This document shows positions 22,631 to 34,643 of a DNA stretch of 64,000 nt, one piece after another (within the stretch, counting starts at the first letter, position 1; every line of letters starts with the position of its first letter). The DNA comes from Erigeron canadensis (taxonomy: Eukaryota > Streptophyta > Magnoliopsida > Asterales > Asteraceae): contig NC_057764.1 of the NCBI RefSeq assembly GCF_010389155.1, forward strand, positions 14,260,001-14,324,000. The letters run 5' to 3'. Under the pieces are notes generated by a model, which saw nothing but the letters and a program-made list of their open reading frames with translations, searched no databases and was not told the origin of the DNA. The position numbers and the translations under genes are program-made.

Positions 22631-22970
22631 TTTTCACTTACAGAACCTTTTTATATATATATTTAAGTTATCTTTTTTTTAAAAAAAAAATTTTTTTGAG
22701 GCATTTGATCTGTGTAGTTAATTAGGATAATATTCAATTAGTTGAGATAATTATATAGCTATCAAGTTATATAGATAGATTATCATTGTTATTATTTAGA
22801 TAGATAGACTATTATATATATAGATAGATTATTATTGTTATTAATAATATTATTGTTATTATTTAGGATAATATCTTGGTATATTATTATTGTTTAAGCT
22901 TTTGTTAGATCTTAGAGATCCCTGTTTTCAAGGGGAAATTTAATTTAAGGTTCTCTTGATATATTGTTAA
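22631..22970. repeat. AT-rich microsatellite stretch (TAGATAGA, TTATTG)
   Basis: Runs of T/A, TAGATAGATTAT and TTATTGTTA fill the gap between the LTR fragment and the RTE element. No gene is seen. Confidence 0.7.
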
Positions 22971-23065
22971 TTTGTTGTTGTTGTTGTTGTTGTTGTTGTT
23001 CTTTACTTGATTAGTATATTTACTTGTACAGTTTTTAGTTTAAGCTGTCTCTTGCAAATGGTTAC

Positions 23066-26021
23066 GTGAGGTCATGTCCTTCTGATTCGGGGACGGGCAG
23101 GCATAGGGGGGTTAATGCGAGAGTAAAGAGAACCTTTAGGCTTAGATTAGGGAGCTGGAATGTAGGTACACTTAAGGGAAAGCTTTTAGAGCTAGAAGAC
23201 GCTTTGGCTAGGTGTAAAACAGACATTGCGTGTTTTCAGGAAACTAAGTGGATAGGTAAAAGCACTAGAGATGGGAATGGATTCAAGCTTTGGTATTCTG
23301 GAGCACCTAAGTCGATAAATGGAGTAGGGATCATCATGACAGATCTACTTAAAGACTTTGTAGTACATGTGGAAAGACACGGGGATAGGTTGATGTTGGT
23401 GAGATTAGTGATACAAGAGGAGACTATAAACGTGATCAGCGTGTATGCCCCACAGTCGGGCCGGAGTGAGGGAGAGAAGAAGAGTTTTTGGGACTCACTG
23501 GATGAGCTCGTGAGGAGTTGCCCAGATGACCAACGACTAGTTTTAGGAGGAGACTTAAATGGGCATATAGGAGTACAGTCAGACGGCTACTCGGGTGTAC
23601 ACGGGGGTCTAGGATTTGGTCGGAGGAATGATGAGGGACGCAGGATATTGGATTTTGCTACTGCACATGACCTGGTAATAGCAAACTCGTTCTTTCGAAA
23701 TAGGAAATCTCAGCTGATTACCTACCAGAGCGACGGTAATGAAACGCAGATCGACTACTTCTTGGTGCGTAAATGAGACTTCAGGGCTTGTAAAGATTGC
23801 AAGGTCTTCCCTAAGAGCTACTCCCAACATAAACTGCTATTTTTGGATTTATTCCTGAGTAGACGAGCAACCAAGACAGAGAAGGCCGTAAGGCCAAGAA
23901 TCCTTTGGAAAAACCTTATGGGTGAAGCAGTAGAGACGTTTAGATCGACGACTAGTGCGAGGTTCTCATTAGAGATTCAAAACGGCGAGCATATGGATGT
24001 TGATCAGTTGTGGACACACTTGGCAAAGGGTATGAGGGAAACGACAAAGGCAGTACTAGGGGAAACAAGAGGGACAGGTAGTAAGCGGAAAGGGGGTAGG
24101 GAATCTTGGTAGATCAGTGAAGAGTTCCAGACCAAGGTTGCGACAAAACTTAGTTGCTTTAAAGAACTTATCAAGAGCAAGCAAAACGGGACAAATGAGG
24201 ACTGGTCCTTGGCTAGGCAGAGATACTACGAAGCCAAGAAAGAGGCAAAGAAGATTGTACCTATAGCAAAAGAAAGAGCGTACGAAGAACTGTATAAGAA
24301 ACTAGACTCAAAGGAAGGCAAAAATGATATATTCAGAATTGCTAAAGCAAGGGAGAGAAAACGTAGGGATTTAGGATACGTCATCTATATTAAGGATGAA
24401 AGCGGACGGAGCATTGTGAAGGTGGAAGACATTAGGAAAAGATGGGAAGAGTACTTTGCCAACCTGTTTAATAGAAGAGAGTCGGGGCGAAGTGAAGGAG
24501 GAATCGATCACGGTACTCACTCAAACATATCTGCGACGACGACGATACTCCGAGGATCAGCTAAGAGGAAGTAAGGCTCGCCCTAAAGAAGATGGGGAGA
24601 AACAAAGCAACAGGTCCAGACCAAATTCCTATCGAGGCATGGAGATGCTTGGGAGATGTGGGGATAAGCTTGCTGACAAGCCTTTTCAACAAGATTTGGA
24701 CAAGTGCAAAAATGCCAGAAGAATGGAGACTTAGAGAGGTCATACCTATCTATAAGAACAAGGGGGACGTGCAGAGTTGTAGCAACTATAGAGGCATTAA
24801 ACTCCTAAGTCATACCATGAAGCTATGGGAGAGAGTGATAGAGATGAGGCTTCTAAGGGTTACAAAGGTGGCAGAGAACCAATTCGGTTTTATGCTAGGT
24901 AGGTCGACAATGGAGGCTATTCAAATCACTAGAAGCCTTATGGAGAAGTATAGGGAAAGACAAAAAGCGCTACACTGTGCCTTCCTAGATTTGGAAAAGG
25001 CATACGATAGTGTACCACAACAGCTGATTTGGAGGATGCTACAAGCGAAAGGGTAACCCGGGAGATAAATTAGGGTTATTAGGGATATGTACGATAGGGC
25101 GAGGACCGGTGTTCGAACCCCTGTGGGGAACACGGAACTTTTCTCGGTAGATATGGGCCTACACCAGGGTTCGGCGCTTAGCCCACATCTTTTCACGTTG
25201 ATCCTAGACGAACTGTCCAAGGGCCTACAGGAGGAACTACCGTGGTGTATATTTTTGCCGATGACATTGCGCTGATAGCGAGATCGACGGAGGAACTAAA
25301 CCAGAGGCTAGAGAAATGGAGAGAAGCCCTTGAAGACCGTGGTTTGTGCGTGAGCCGAGAGAAGACAGAATACCTTAGATGTGACTTCGATAACCAGGAA
25401 ATAAGACAAAATGGGGATGAGGTTATTAGCATTGGGGGCCGCATATTGCGTCCGAAGCAGTCTTTTAGATACCTGGAATCAGTGATACACAAATCGGGTG
25501 GGATAGAGGAAGACGTGACACATCGAATCCAAGCCGGATGGATGAAGCGGAGAGCAGCTACGGGAGTCATGTGCGACAAGAGGATCCCGCTAAAGATGAA
25601 AGGGAAGTTCTATAGAGTGGCTATTAGATTGGCTATGCTATACGGGTCAGAATGTTGGGCGATGACGAAAGCCCAAGCGGCTCGAGTAGAGGTGGCTGAG
25701 ATGAGGATGTTAAGGTGGACTTGCGGGAAGACCTTAGCAGACAGGATCCCGACGGGAGTTTTTAGAGCAGAACTTGAAGTAGGGACCATCATTAACAAGC
25801 TAAGGGAAGAGCGCTTGAGATGGTTTGGCCATGTTAGGAGAAGGGATGAAACTGCACCACTAAGGAGAGCGAAGTCTATTCACGTGGACGACATACGAAG
25901 AAGGGGACGACCAAAGATGAGGTGGGAGAATCGATTAGCGAAGGATCTATTTAAACTTGGCCTGTCGGAGGACATGACGTTGGATAGGACGGCATGGAGA
26001 ACTACGATTAGAGTAGAATAG
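23066..26021 (+). pseudogene. RTE endonuclease-reverse transcriptase polyprotein
   Basis: Six open pieces in changing frames follow one another. The apurinic-type endonuclease (about 23,066-23,773) has ACFQETKW, VYAPQSG, GGDLNGHIG and QIDYFLV, covering the catalytic Glu, Asp and Asn positions. The reverse transcriptase has ATGPDQIPIEAW, FLDLEKAYDSVP, GLHQGSALSPHLF and the FADD box (YIFADDIAL, near 25,245-25,275). The C-terminal part ends RTTIRVE near 26,020. Stops lie near 23,774, 24,110, 24,572 and 25,054, and frame changes near 25,250. Annotated plant relatives are often named 'craniofacial development protein 2-like', after the endonuclease only. Confidence 0.93.
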
Positions 26022-26849
26022 TAGGTTAGGGTAGGACTTTTGGGCGACCTAGATAGTCTTCTTTTCCTATATTGCCTTGCCAAAGGAGGTGTGTGAGGGT
26101 TTGGCCTAGAGAAGTGGCTTAGCTACGCTACAGAGGACTTTGACGTGACAGGAAGAGTGGTAGGTGGATGGAGGTGGAAGTACGGAATTCCGAATGCGTT
26201 AGAGGAGCTTCCAGGTAGAGGTAGTGGAATGCGAGGGTAAGGCATATGGGTTTTAGATTAAGTAGACTTTTTACTTAGACTTTGGTTCTCTGTGACCTCT
26301 CGTAGGGGTTTTTGGCCTTGAGTCTCGAGAGGCTTAAACCGAGGGGGGAGGTTACTCTTGTGTTTGTTTCCCCCAAGATGGCTATCGGAGGACATGACCA
26401 ATGAGAGTTTATCTAGAGGACTAGGGGTTTAGGACTAGTTTATTGGTTTAGAAGAGCAGGTGAGAGGATTAGGATTAGGATAGCTAGGTGGCCTAAGGTC
26501 CTTTTTTCCATAGGTTGTTTAGAAGTAGTTACTGCCTTGGCTCAATCGGGATCTTTTTAGGTTTTGTCATTTCTTATTTATTTGTATGTTTGTCTTGTTG
26601 TTTCCCACTACTTGTTTGAGTTACGTATTAGTTTGCTACTTTTATGTTGTTTAATATGCCCAATATTGTTGCTTTCATATTTGTATTTGTAGTTGTATTG
26701 TCAAACATGTTTCTAAGATATCGGTAGGACGCATGAGTGATAAACGTGCGACCCGCATAGTAGCTGGACCCAGCAGACATGTATTTCTTCCTTTCAGACT
26801 CTCGGCAGATAGGTATGATTTTCTAAACATTTCTCATTTTCCGTCTTGC

Positions 26850-26981
26850 ACTCCTTTGTGGCTGGAGGTCCCTATGGAAGCAGTCTCTCTACCTTTGTGT
26901 AGAGGTAAGACTGTCTACAGCTTACCTCCCCCATACCCTGTGCAGGGATTGGGTCCTGTTGTTGTTGTTGTTGTTGTTGTT
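26850..26981 (+). repeat. Conserved 3' tail of the RTE element ending in (TTG)n
   Basis: The block with GGTCCCTATGGAAGC, TCTCTACCTTTGTGTAGAGG (an imperfect hairpin), CTTACCTCCCCCATACCC and GGGATTGGG, then (TTG)8, matches the 3' end I associate with plant RTE elements and the Au-type SINEs that share it. This tail is thought to be what the reverse transcriptase recognises. Confidence 0.75.
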
Positions 26982-27616
26982 TTATTTGATAAGCATCTGA
27001 TGATTCTAAAGAAAATTATGATTCTTAGTGAATTATATGAATCTTGTTGCTTTTGATATATGTGTTTAAAGGATGGATTTTCTAATATAGACATAAGTTG
27101 TTTAAGTTTAGAAAATTAAATTGTTTTGAAAATTGTCTAAGTCAAAAATTTTGTGGATGTGTTTCAAGTAAAATTTTGAAATTTCAATTGTTTTTGGTTG
27201 ATAAGTATGCTTGACAAAGATTGGACTTGACTTAGAATTTTTAAACTGCTTGCTAGGTTAAGGTTATGATTGTTTATTCATGCTTATGATATGTTATTTT
27301 TGTTGATTTTAATGCATTAATGAATTTTGTTAAGTGTGCAGGTTACAGATATCAAATTTCATTTGGATACCATGTTGGAACACGTCGGATTGGTTAAATC
27401 TCGATCAATTTCCATGTGGAATGCATCATTGCCTAATTATTTTATCCTAAGACTTAGTGTAATAGGATAAGTTTGATTTATCAAGATCACAACCTAAGAT
27501 TTTAATATGATAGGTTGTTGATATGATATTTTTGATGAATTAGTACTGCATTATAAATTGAATATGGTTCTTTCTAAGTTTGCACTAAATATCATTGAGG
27601 AAATGATCAAGATGCT
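26982..27616. other. Non-coding, probably internal retrotransposon DNA
   Basis: AT-rich, no gene recognised. It leads into the extra-ORF region at 27,617 and may belong to the same element. Confidence 0.35.
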
Positions 27617-28744
27617 ATGGAGAGGTCTCATGCACCTAATGTTGGTGATACTCCATCAGTTGCTGCTTTAAGAGCTTCTGTTTCTGAGATTCTGGTTTCT
27701 GTGTCTACTACTTCTGCTGGTGTTGTTGTTGGAGAGAAGAGGTCAAGACCCAAGTTTATCATAAGAGGAAGTGGTTCTCGAGCACAAGTTGTCACTGAGG
27801 CTACAACTGTTACGATTCCTACTGCTCCGGAGTCTACAGTTCGTCAAGAGCCAGAGTCGACAGTTGCTGCTAGGCCTTCTTCTACTTCCATTCAGGCTAC
27901 AGTTCCTGTTTCTACTAGTATTGGACGTTTGAGGATGCCATTGGAAAGACCTCAGATGCCACCCACAGGAACTTTTAGTGCTCGTATGCCTTCATTTGAA
28001 GCTACGGTGCCACCTCATGCCTCTACATCTGAAGTTGCTTCTACTTCTCGTCCAGTTGTTCCTGTTCAAGTGCAGCTGAGTCGTATGTTTTCTGAGAAAA
28101 AGATGTTAGAGATGAGGTTTACAGCTTTGGAAAGTCAACTTAAGCTCCAAGCTGCTAAACATCAAGAAGATACGGACTTGATGACAACACTTGTTCATTC
28201 TCTTGGTTCTCAACTTGACCAGTTCTTGGCTCAAGGGCTCGATAAAGATGGTTGTAAGGATGATGAGCTAGCAAAGAAGACAAGAGATGATGATCATGAT
28301 CATGAAGATCAAGATCCAGCTCAAGGTCCAAACCAAGGACAACCAACAGATGGTGAGCCAGAGAATAGAGATCAAGGTCAAGGTCAAGATGTTGATGCTG
28401 CTATGGATTCAGATACTGCAAACATTCAGGGGGAGTCGCCAAGACAGTCAGAGTCAGAGATTGCCACTACAACTGGTGCTAGTACTTCTGGGACTCAAGA
28501 TAAAGGTAAAGCTGTGATGGTTGCTCCAGATGCAAATCCTGATGATCCAAATGATGATGATGAGGAAGATTCCAATTCAGGTAACTCCAATTCTAATTCT
28601 AATAGAATAGAATGGGAAAGTCGAAAAAAGTTAGTGAATGATCCTCATAATCATATTGAAAAAGAAAATCTTAGCAAAGGAAAATCTGCTCAGGATAGTG
28701 AGTCAACTAAGACCGATTCTACGACCAATGCTTCTACGGAGTAA
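27617..28744 (+). CDS. Ser/Thr-rich and acidic ORF of retrotransposon type
   Basis: It has 375 codons from the ATG at 27,617. The N-terminal 160 residues are Ser/Thr/Val/Pro-rich. A short coiled coil (KKMLEMRFTALESQLKLQAA, about 155-175) follows, then a long disordered acidic/Gln tract (DDDHDHEDQD, DPNDDDEED). A related frame continues past the stop to about 28,946 (ending DSDSDSDYEP). No enzyme motif is present. The make-up resembles the extra ORF between pol and 3' LTR seen in the copia element at 43,380-52,389, but no sequence identity is claimed. I do not know its function. Confidence 0.45.
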   Translation: MERSHAPNVGDTPSVAALRASVSEILVSVSTTSAGVVVGEKRSRPKFIIRGSGSRAQVVTEATTVTIPTAPESTVRQEPESTVAARPSSTSIQATVPVSTSIGRLRMPLERPQMPPTGTFSARMPSFEATVPPHASTSEVASTSRPVVPVQVQLSRMFSEKKMLEMRFTALESQLKLQAAKHQEDTDLMTTLVHSLGSQLDQFLAQGLDKDGCKDDELAKKTRDDDHDHEDQDPAQGPNQGQPTDGEPENRDQGQGQDVDAAMDSDTANIQGESPRQSESEIATTTGASTSGTQDKGKAVMVAPDANPDDPNDDDEEDSNSGNSNSNSNRIEWESRKKLVNDPHNHIEKENLSKGKSAQDSESTKTDSTTNASTE

Positions 28745-28946
28745 GATTTGCACCCATTGATTGTGCATAGACTAGAAAAGAGATTGGGTTATGATCCACA
28801 AGCTCATATGAGAGCTAGAGCAGAGATTATGGATTATGATGATTATTATGATCCAGGATCACTTAGGGATCAAATGAAAGAACGGTCAGGGTTAAATCAT
28901 ACTCCTTCATAGTCAGAGTCAGATTCGGATTCGGATTATGAACCTT

Positions 28947-29224
28947 AATGTTAATGATTTGTGTACTTTATTTGTTAATAATGATTATAAGATAAATATG
29001 AATGTAATTGTTACATTATATTTATGATATAATATTATTCTTGTAAGTTAAAATAGATACAGATTATAAGATAAGTATTAATTTAATTGTTACATTATAT
29101 TTATGATATAGTATTATTTATTTTAATTTCTTTTATGTATTTATACTATTTATTATGTCTTGACTTATGTTTTATGTTCTTTGTCTTTGCATATTTGAAC
29201 TGTTAAATTGCAGATAAGCTTCAA
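28947..29224. other. Non-coding spacer with a 70-bp near-direct repeat
   Basis: GATTATAAGATAA-TATGAAT-TAATTGTTACATTATATTTATGATATA occurs twice, starting near 28,981 and 29,062. The rest is AT-rich and lies between the two extra-ORF pieces. Confidence 0.6.
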
Positions 29225-30164
29225 ATGATAGGTTCATTGGACGATCTTGATGCTAAAGATGACTTAGACAGTATCAATGATGGAGATCTGGAAGAAGGAG
29301 AGTTCATTACTTCAGAAGCTAATAGGAAAAGGTTACTTGATACACCTTATGCCTTTGATCGTGTCTTTAATGAAGATGAAGTCTTTCAAGTTGAATCGAT
29401 AGTTGAAATAGAACATCTCAATCTTAATCTGATCAGAAACAGTCCAAATGATCCAAGGAATACTGCAGAGTTAATGTTCACGGTTGTTGCAAAGATAATT
29501 GATAATGAAGGACATAAAAGTTTGTTGACCTATTCTGGAATATTGATGCTACACGTGAGGTTGATCTTAGAAGATTCAATATACCTCCGGTGCAGCAAGA
29601 CCCTGAGTTTATTATTGATCGAAGGGTTCCAGTGGTTTTAACTCGTGTTGGTTTTCATATGGGTGGATATTTGAAACCATCGATGTTTTGGGAGTTCATC
29701 TCAGACAAGGATGCACCCAAGTATCTCTCAATGATACAAAGTTGGTTCTACGATCATAGAATCAAGTTATTTGTTATCAAGAAAAAAGAAGGATGCCAGT
29801 ACATGTCAATAAGTCAAAGACACTTTCACTCTCTCAGTGATTCTGATTTGTTAGATTTGGGAAGACGATGGTTCGTTAATCTTCAGAGTAATGGACTTGC
29901 AGATTTCTACTGGAATAGACTCTGAGATGAAAGAATTAGGAATTTTAGTGATAGAGGTCTGAAGCCAGAAGATAGGTTAACTAAACCTACACCATTGAAG
30001 AAGATTAAGAATCCAGATGACACATTTCAGTTTGTTCAGAGAAAAATAAAATGTGTTAAGAGAATTCCCACTATCAAATGGGATCAAGATATGCTGATAA
30101 GAATGACATATTTGCAAATAGATATCAAGTCAGGCGAAGCACATATGTTTGTTGATAATTCAAA
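29225..30164 (+). pseudogene. Second extra-ORF segment, frameshifted, cut by a gypsy LTR
   Basis: Pieces read GEFITSEANRKRLLDTPYAF, then in another frame VPVVLTRVGFHMGGYLKPSMFW and SISQRHFHSLSDSDLLDLGR. The reading continues past a stop at about 29,923 to MFVDNSNDE, where the LTR start TGATG at 30,165 interrupts it. I associate these words with the accessory ORF of copia elements in Asteraceae. The molecular role is unknown. At least one frameshift (near 29,560) and one stop make it non-functional. Confidence 0.45.
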
Positions 30165-31247
30165 TGATGAGTAAAACACGCAATAACTCAAGCACATCGG
30201 AAATTAAACAAAATGGAACTAGATATTTTTGGTATTTTCTGGATTTTATGAAATAAACAACAAAACAAGACGATAAATAAAATGATAGATAAAGAATCCA
30301 CCACCAAGATTTGTAAAGGCCAAGCCACCGGAATCAAGGATAAAGGAAAAACTCTAACCCACCACTATGTTTGATAAAGGTCTAGCCACCACAAACACAG
30401 AATAAGGAATCAAAGATTTAAGATCTGACCACTATATTTGATAAAGGACGAACCACCACAAATATAGATAAAGGGATCACTCCAAACCACCAAGATCAAA
30501 GATCTATAAAGGTAAATGAAGATTTTGGATAAGAAATAGAGGTTTCTCTATTAATTTCATTCAACAACATAATCTGCCTTACAATGAGAAATACAACCCC
30601 TATTTATAGATAACACTATTTCCTAGGAGTTATCGAAATAATAATGTAATAATAATAAAATAATAAAAAGGTGTCTTGGGCAAAGGACAACCACTAAATT
30701 TTATCATGGGGACAACCACTAATTATTCCACCAATAGGATAGAGACACAAAAAGCTTTTAGAAAGATTCCTTCTGCAAATGGGCCCTCAAACCGTTAGGA
30801 TTAACGTTGTCACACCTTCCTTCCTTTCAACAGCTGTCATTCCTTCTTTATTGGTCCCCACCATATGAGACAGACTTTATTGGAAAATTGGAAATACAAT
30901 CTGGAACTCCACTGGAGATTTCTTCTGGAACGCCTTTCAGTAGACTGACCGGAGTTGGTCACTGGAGAGCTTTTGGAAACTCCTCTGGTGGAATTCTGGA
31001 AAGTTTTACTAGATCACTACTTGTAACTTCTGGAGACCCTTGCCACTGGAGTAATGTTACAACTGGTGACTGGGCTGGTCCAGTAAATACTTGTCTAAAA
31101 TGGGCGACAGCTGGCAGAATCAACATTGCTTGTTCTGATGGCATTATCTGGCCAGTTTTCTCCATTTCAATTAACTTCTTCAGCTCAGTTGTATTCTCCA
31201 GTTCACTTGGTTTCTCCAATTCAGTGAACCTGGACACCTCTGCATCA
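30165..31247 (-). repeat. Gypsy LTR, copy A (1,083 bp)
   Basis: On the plus strand it begins TGATGAGTAAAACACG and ends CTCTGCATCA. Read on the minus strand it starts TGATGCAGAGGTGTCC like copies B, C and D, and has a TATA box (CTATAAATAGG) near 30,600. The 5-bp flanks differ (TCAAA and GTGGG), and the two sides are different elements (copia extra ORF, L1 LINE). So this is not a clean solo-LTR insertion; a recombination or deletion must have occurred. Confidence 0.85.
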
Positions 31248-32567
31248 GTGGGCTTGGCATTAGAAGGATCGCTGATTCTAACAAAGCTCTAATGGTCAAA
31301 CATGTGTGGAGCCTATTAACCGGCAGGAATTCTTTGTAGGTTATATGGATCTACTCCTACAAGTTAAAAAACAGAAGTTTCTAGGATGTTCAAATACCAC
31401 AAAATTGCACCTGGGGATGGATGAAAATATTGCAATTACGGCATCATATAAGTCCCCATTTCTGGGCACGAATTGGTGATGGTAGGAATACTTTGATGTG
31501 GTTTAATATATGGTCTGAAATATATCCAATTTGCAACTTTATTTCACCTGGAGATATTATGCGAGCAGGTCTTTCCCTTCAGTCCACTGTTTCAGACCTT
31601 ATTGATGATGGTATTTGGAAATGGCCTATTGGTTGGCTGGACTTGTTTCCTGTTTTAATTGATCTTCCCAACCTTCAATTGTCAAGAGGTATTCATGATT
31701 CTTTGATTTGGAAGGACGCACAAGGCATGGAAAAACCTTTTTGTTCGAGTGTTTTATGGGACTCTTTACGCTTCAAGCAGGAGGTTGTCACATGGCATAA
31801 GGCTGTTTGGTTTCCCCAAATGATACCAAGACATGCTTTCTTGATGTGGCTTATCATGAGACGCAAATTGAGGACACAAGACCTGATGATGCAGTGGTGT
31901 ACTAGGGGAAACATGAATTTCAATCTCGTGTGTTGTCCCCTTTGTACACAAGGACCTGATTCCCATAACCATTTGTTCTTTGATTGTAATTTTTCTAAGC
32001 AGGTATGGAGTCAAGTGCGCCATTTAGCTCAAATGCATCACATGAGCTCTAAATGGGATGACATTGAGCATTGGCTAATCAAACGAGCTAAATCCAAATC
32101 GGCTAAGAGTGTAATTGGGAAGCTACTAGTTGCTGCAACAACTTACTTTATATGGCAAGAGCGGAACCGAAGATTATTCTCTAATGATGTAAGAAAAGAA
32201 GATCAGATTCGAGACCTAGTGGTTACAAGTGTTCGTTTAAATCTTGTCACTTTGAGATTCAAGAATTCGACTCAAGTTGGAAGATTTGTGGAGGCGTGGA
32301 ACTTGCCAAGAGGGCTGGTGATATACAAACCTTAATCTTTAAGGTTTAGCTAGTTAATAGGCTGATTTTACTGCTATATATTTATATATATTGATTTAGC
32401 TAGCTAATAGTTTTGATCATAGTCTCATAGTATATGTTATTGCTTGTAACATTGCAATGCATGTCATGCATATGAACTAGTATGGTATTCTAGCCATACT
32501 ACTTGTTTTGTAATGCTTTGGTTATGGTATAAAATTCACAAAGAATATTCCATTAACAAAAAAAAAA
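31248..32567 (+). mobile_element. L1 LINE, 3' portion with poly(A)
   Basis: It begins abruptly at the LTR border with GLGIRRIAD (partly readable) and NKALMVKHVWSLL, frameshifted. A 304-codon open frame (31,421-32,335) then carries WHKAVWFPQMIPRHAF and the zf-RVT finger CPLCTQGPDSHNHLFFDC, ending NLPRGLVIYKP. A tail with TATAAAATTCACA leads to ten A residues at 32,558-32,567. The RT palm is missing. The zf-RVT region is intact enough to look fairly recent. Confidence 0.9.
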
Positions 32568-32890
32568 CTCCTGTGTTTCGACCAAGCAAAAATAAGTCTT
32601 ACGCAAGGGCTGTGCAACAGAGAACATTTGTAGCGGAAAAACAGAGAAATACTCAATATCCTGAATTATCATAATATTGTTTTCCTATTGATGTTGCAGG
32701 AATAGTAGCATCAATGAAAAACCTTGTGGACAAATCCAGATGGCCTCCCAAGAATCCAAAACCAGATGCCAACAAAGACAAGTCAAAATGGTGTGCCTAC
32801 CATGAAGATTTTGGGCATACCATGGAAGAATGCTATGCCTTTAGGCGAGAGATAGGGATACTCCTTAGTAAAGGATATCTGTCAGAACTC
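32568..32890 (+). pseudogene. Gypsy Gag fragment with zinc knuckle
   Basis: An open stretch includes VDKSRWPPKNPKP and WCAYHEDFGHTMEECYAF, the CX2HX4HX4C-like knuckle type seen in plant gypsy (Tat/Athila-like) Gag proteins. It is cut on the left by the LINE poly(A) and on the right by another LINE. No protease or RT follows. Confidence 0.7.
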
Positions 32891-33164
32891 TTTGGCGAGA
32901 GATATGGATCAAGAACGTTTCCTGAAACAAAAACCTAAAGTAAATTGGCGATTCGAATTCTACTTATTTTCACAAGGTTGTTAAAGCTAGGAAAACTAGA
33001 AATTGTATTAATTCAGTTATTGATTCTTTGGGCACTCGTGTTGATGGTGATGAAGTGTCTATGGCTTTTGTCAATAATTACAAGGCTTTCATTGGCACAC
33101 CCGGACAAGTTACTCCTTTAAATACACATGATCTTTTTGTTAAAACGTTATCCCCTGATCAAGC
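32891..33164 (+). mobile_element. L1 LINE, left half of the split element
   Basis: The linker between endonuclease and RT is readable: ERFLKQKPKVNW, then KARKTRNCINSVIDSLGTRVDG and THDLFVKTLSPDQA. It stops at the CAAGC target duplication (33,160-33,164). The same element resumes at 58,598 in the expected order. The 5' start near 32,891 is approximate because the junction with gypsy Gag sequence is blurred. Confidence 0.88.
33160..33164 (+). repeat. Target duplication CAAGC (left)
   Basis: CAAGC directly precedes TGTAACACCC at 33,165. Its partner is at 58,593-58,597, directly after GATGTTACA. Confidence 0.88.
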
Positions 33165-33729
33165 TGTAACACCCACTATTTTAAAACCTGAATTTTCAAA
33201 AACTTTTGCCTAACGGGGTTTAAAAATGCAGAAACAGAACCTTTAAAACATAACTAATCATGAACGGATAGTTCATTTATAAAAAGTGGTTTTACTACGT
33301 CCATATCATCAATACAGTATAAGATAATCCAAATTTGGCACCAACATGAATGCCAACATAAATATTACATCAGTCTTAATAAAAGGAGCCAACATCATTA
33401 TGGCTAAATATGAATGTCTAAGCGGGGAAGCTAAATGTCTTCTTCATAGCAAATATCCGTCTCACCAAGCTAAATCTTTCACTAGCTCAAACCTGCTTAA
33501 CATGAGGAAATAACATTTTTTGAAAGAAGCATTTCATAGATGTTAATATCACATAATTGTCATAATACATGTCATATCACATTAGAGTTATCACCTATAA
33601 AACATAAAACATAACACATTAGGATCCATCATATTCCTAATTGTGCCTATCCTTTGTTTCTTTACTTTGCTTTATTTCTTTATGATGTGTAAAACATAAC
33701 ACATACTTAGGGATGTGGGGTTGTGTGTA

Positions 33730-34643
33730 TGATGTGTAAATCACGCGAAAAACGACAGTGGAAGACTACTTTTGGTATTTTCTGAGTTTATGAACAAAAT
33801 AAACAAATAAGACAATAAAATAAAATGATAAATCAAATAATCCACCACCAAGATTCGTAAAGGACGAGCCAACGGAATCTAGGATAAAGGAAACACTCCA
33901 AACTACCACTATGTTTGATAATGATCTAATCACCACAAACACAGATAAACGAATCGAAGATTTAAAGACCTCACCACTATAATTGATAAAGGACGAACCA
34001 CCACAATTATAGATAAAGGGTTCACTTCAAACCACCAAGTTCAAAGATCTATAAAGGTAAATGAAATTTTTTGGATAAGAAATAGAGGCTGCTATATTAA
34101 TTTCATTCAATCAAATATGCTTTTACAATGAGAAATAAACCCCTATTTATAGCCACATATGCTATTTCCTATGAATTAACAAAATATAATAATAATAAAA
34201 GAAATAAAAGGATGTCACACATTCCTTCCTTATCCTACCAACAGCTGTCATTCCCTCTTTATCGGGCCCACAAACAAGCGACTGAAACAAACTTCATTAT
34301 TCTGAAACTGGTAACTTAAATCCGGAGCACTCAACTAGAGACTGATCACTGGAGTATCCAACTGAAGACTTGACTGGAACTGGTCACTGGAATGCTTCAG
34401 TGGAGAACTTCACTAATGGATCACCACTGGTTGTTACTGGAACTTCTTGCCACTGAAGAATTGTTACCACTTGTGATTGAGCTGGTTCAGTTTAGAATCT
34501 TCTTTCAGTCCAGATAACCTCTTCAGCTCAGAATCTTTTTCAGCTCAAAAATCCCTATCAGTTCAGAAACTGACTTCAGTTCAAATGACTTCCTCAGTTC
34601 ATTGGCGTCAATCAGTTCAGTAAATCTGATCATTTCCGCATCA
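33730..34643 (-). repeat. Solo gypsy LTR, copy B (914 bp)
   Basis: TGATG...CATCA ends are bracketed by GTGTA at 33,725-33,729 and 34,644-34,648. Removing it restores GTTGTGTGTAGGTGGCCATAAG, which matches the uninterrupted sister sequence near 1,005-1,030 read on the minus strand. This is a textbook solo LTR: one LTR left after recombination between the two ends. A TATA box is near 34,142. Confidence 0.93.

Larger units (their letters stand above)
22971..26981 (+). mobile_element. RTE-clade LINE, near full length but decayed
   Basis: Endonuclease, reverse transcriptase and a conserved 3' region appear in RTE order over about 4 kb. It ends in a (TTG)n tail, and a similar (TTG)n run marks the start. 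RTE elements are short LINEs with one ORF that end in simple repeats rather than poly(A). The flanks show no clear target duplication. Numerous stops and frameshifts make it inactive. Confidence 0.85.

Noticed and set aside
27617..28744. Host nuclear acidic protein
   Set aside because: No introns, no domain, and placed just before a retrotransposon-type frame and LTR; retrotransposon origin preferred, though not proven.
32714..32938. Host zinc-finger protein
   Set aside because: The knuckle and flanking words match plant gypsy Gag, and the fragment is cut by LINE DNA on both sides.
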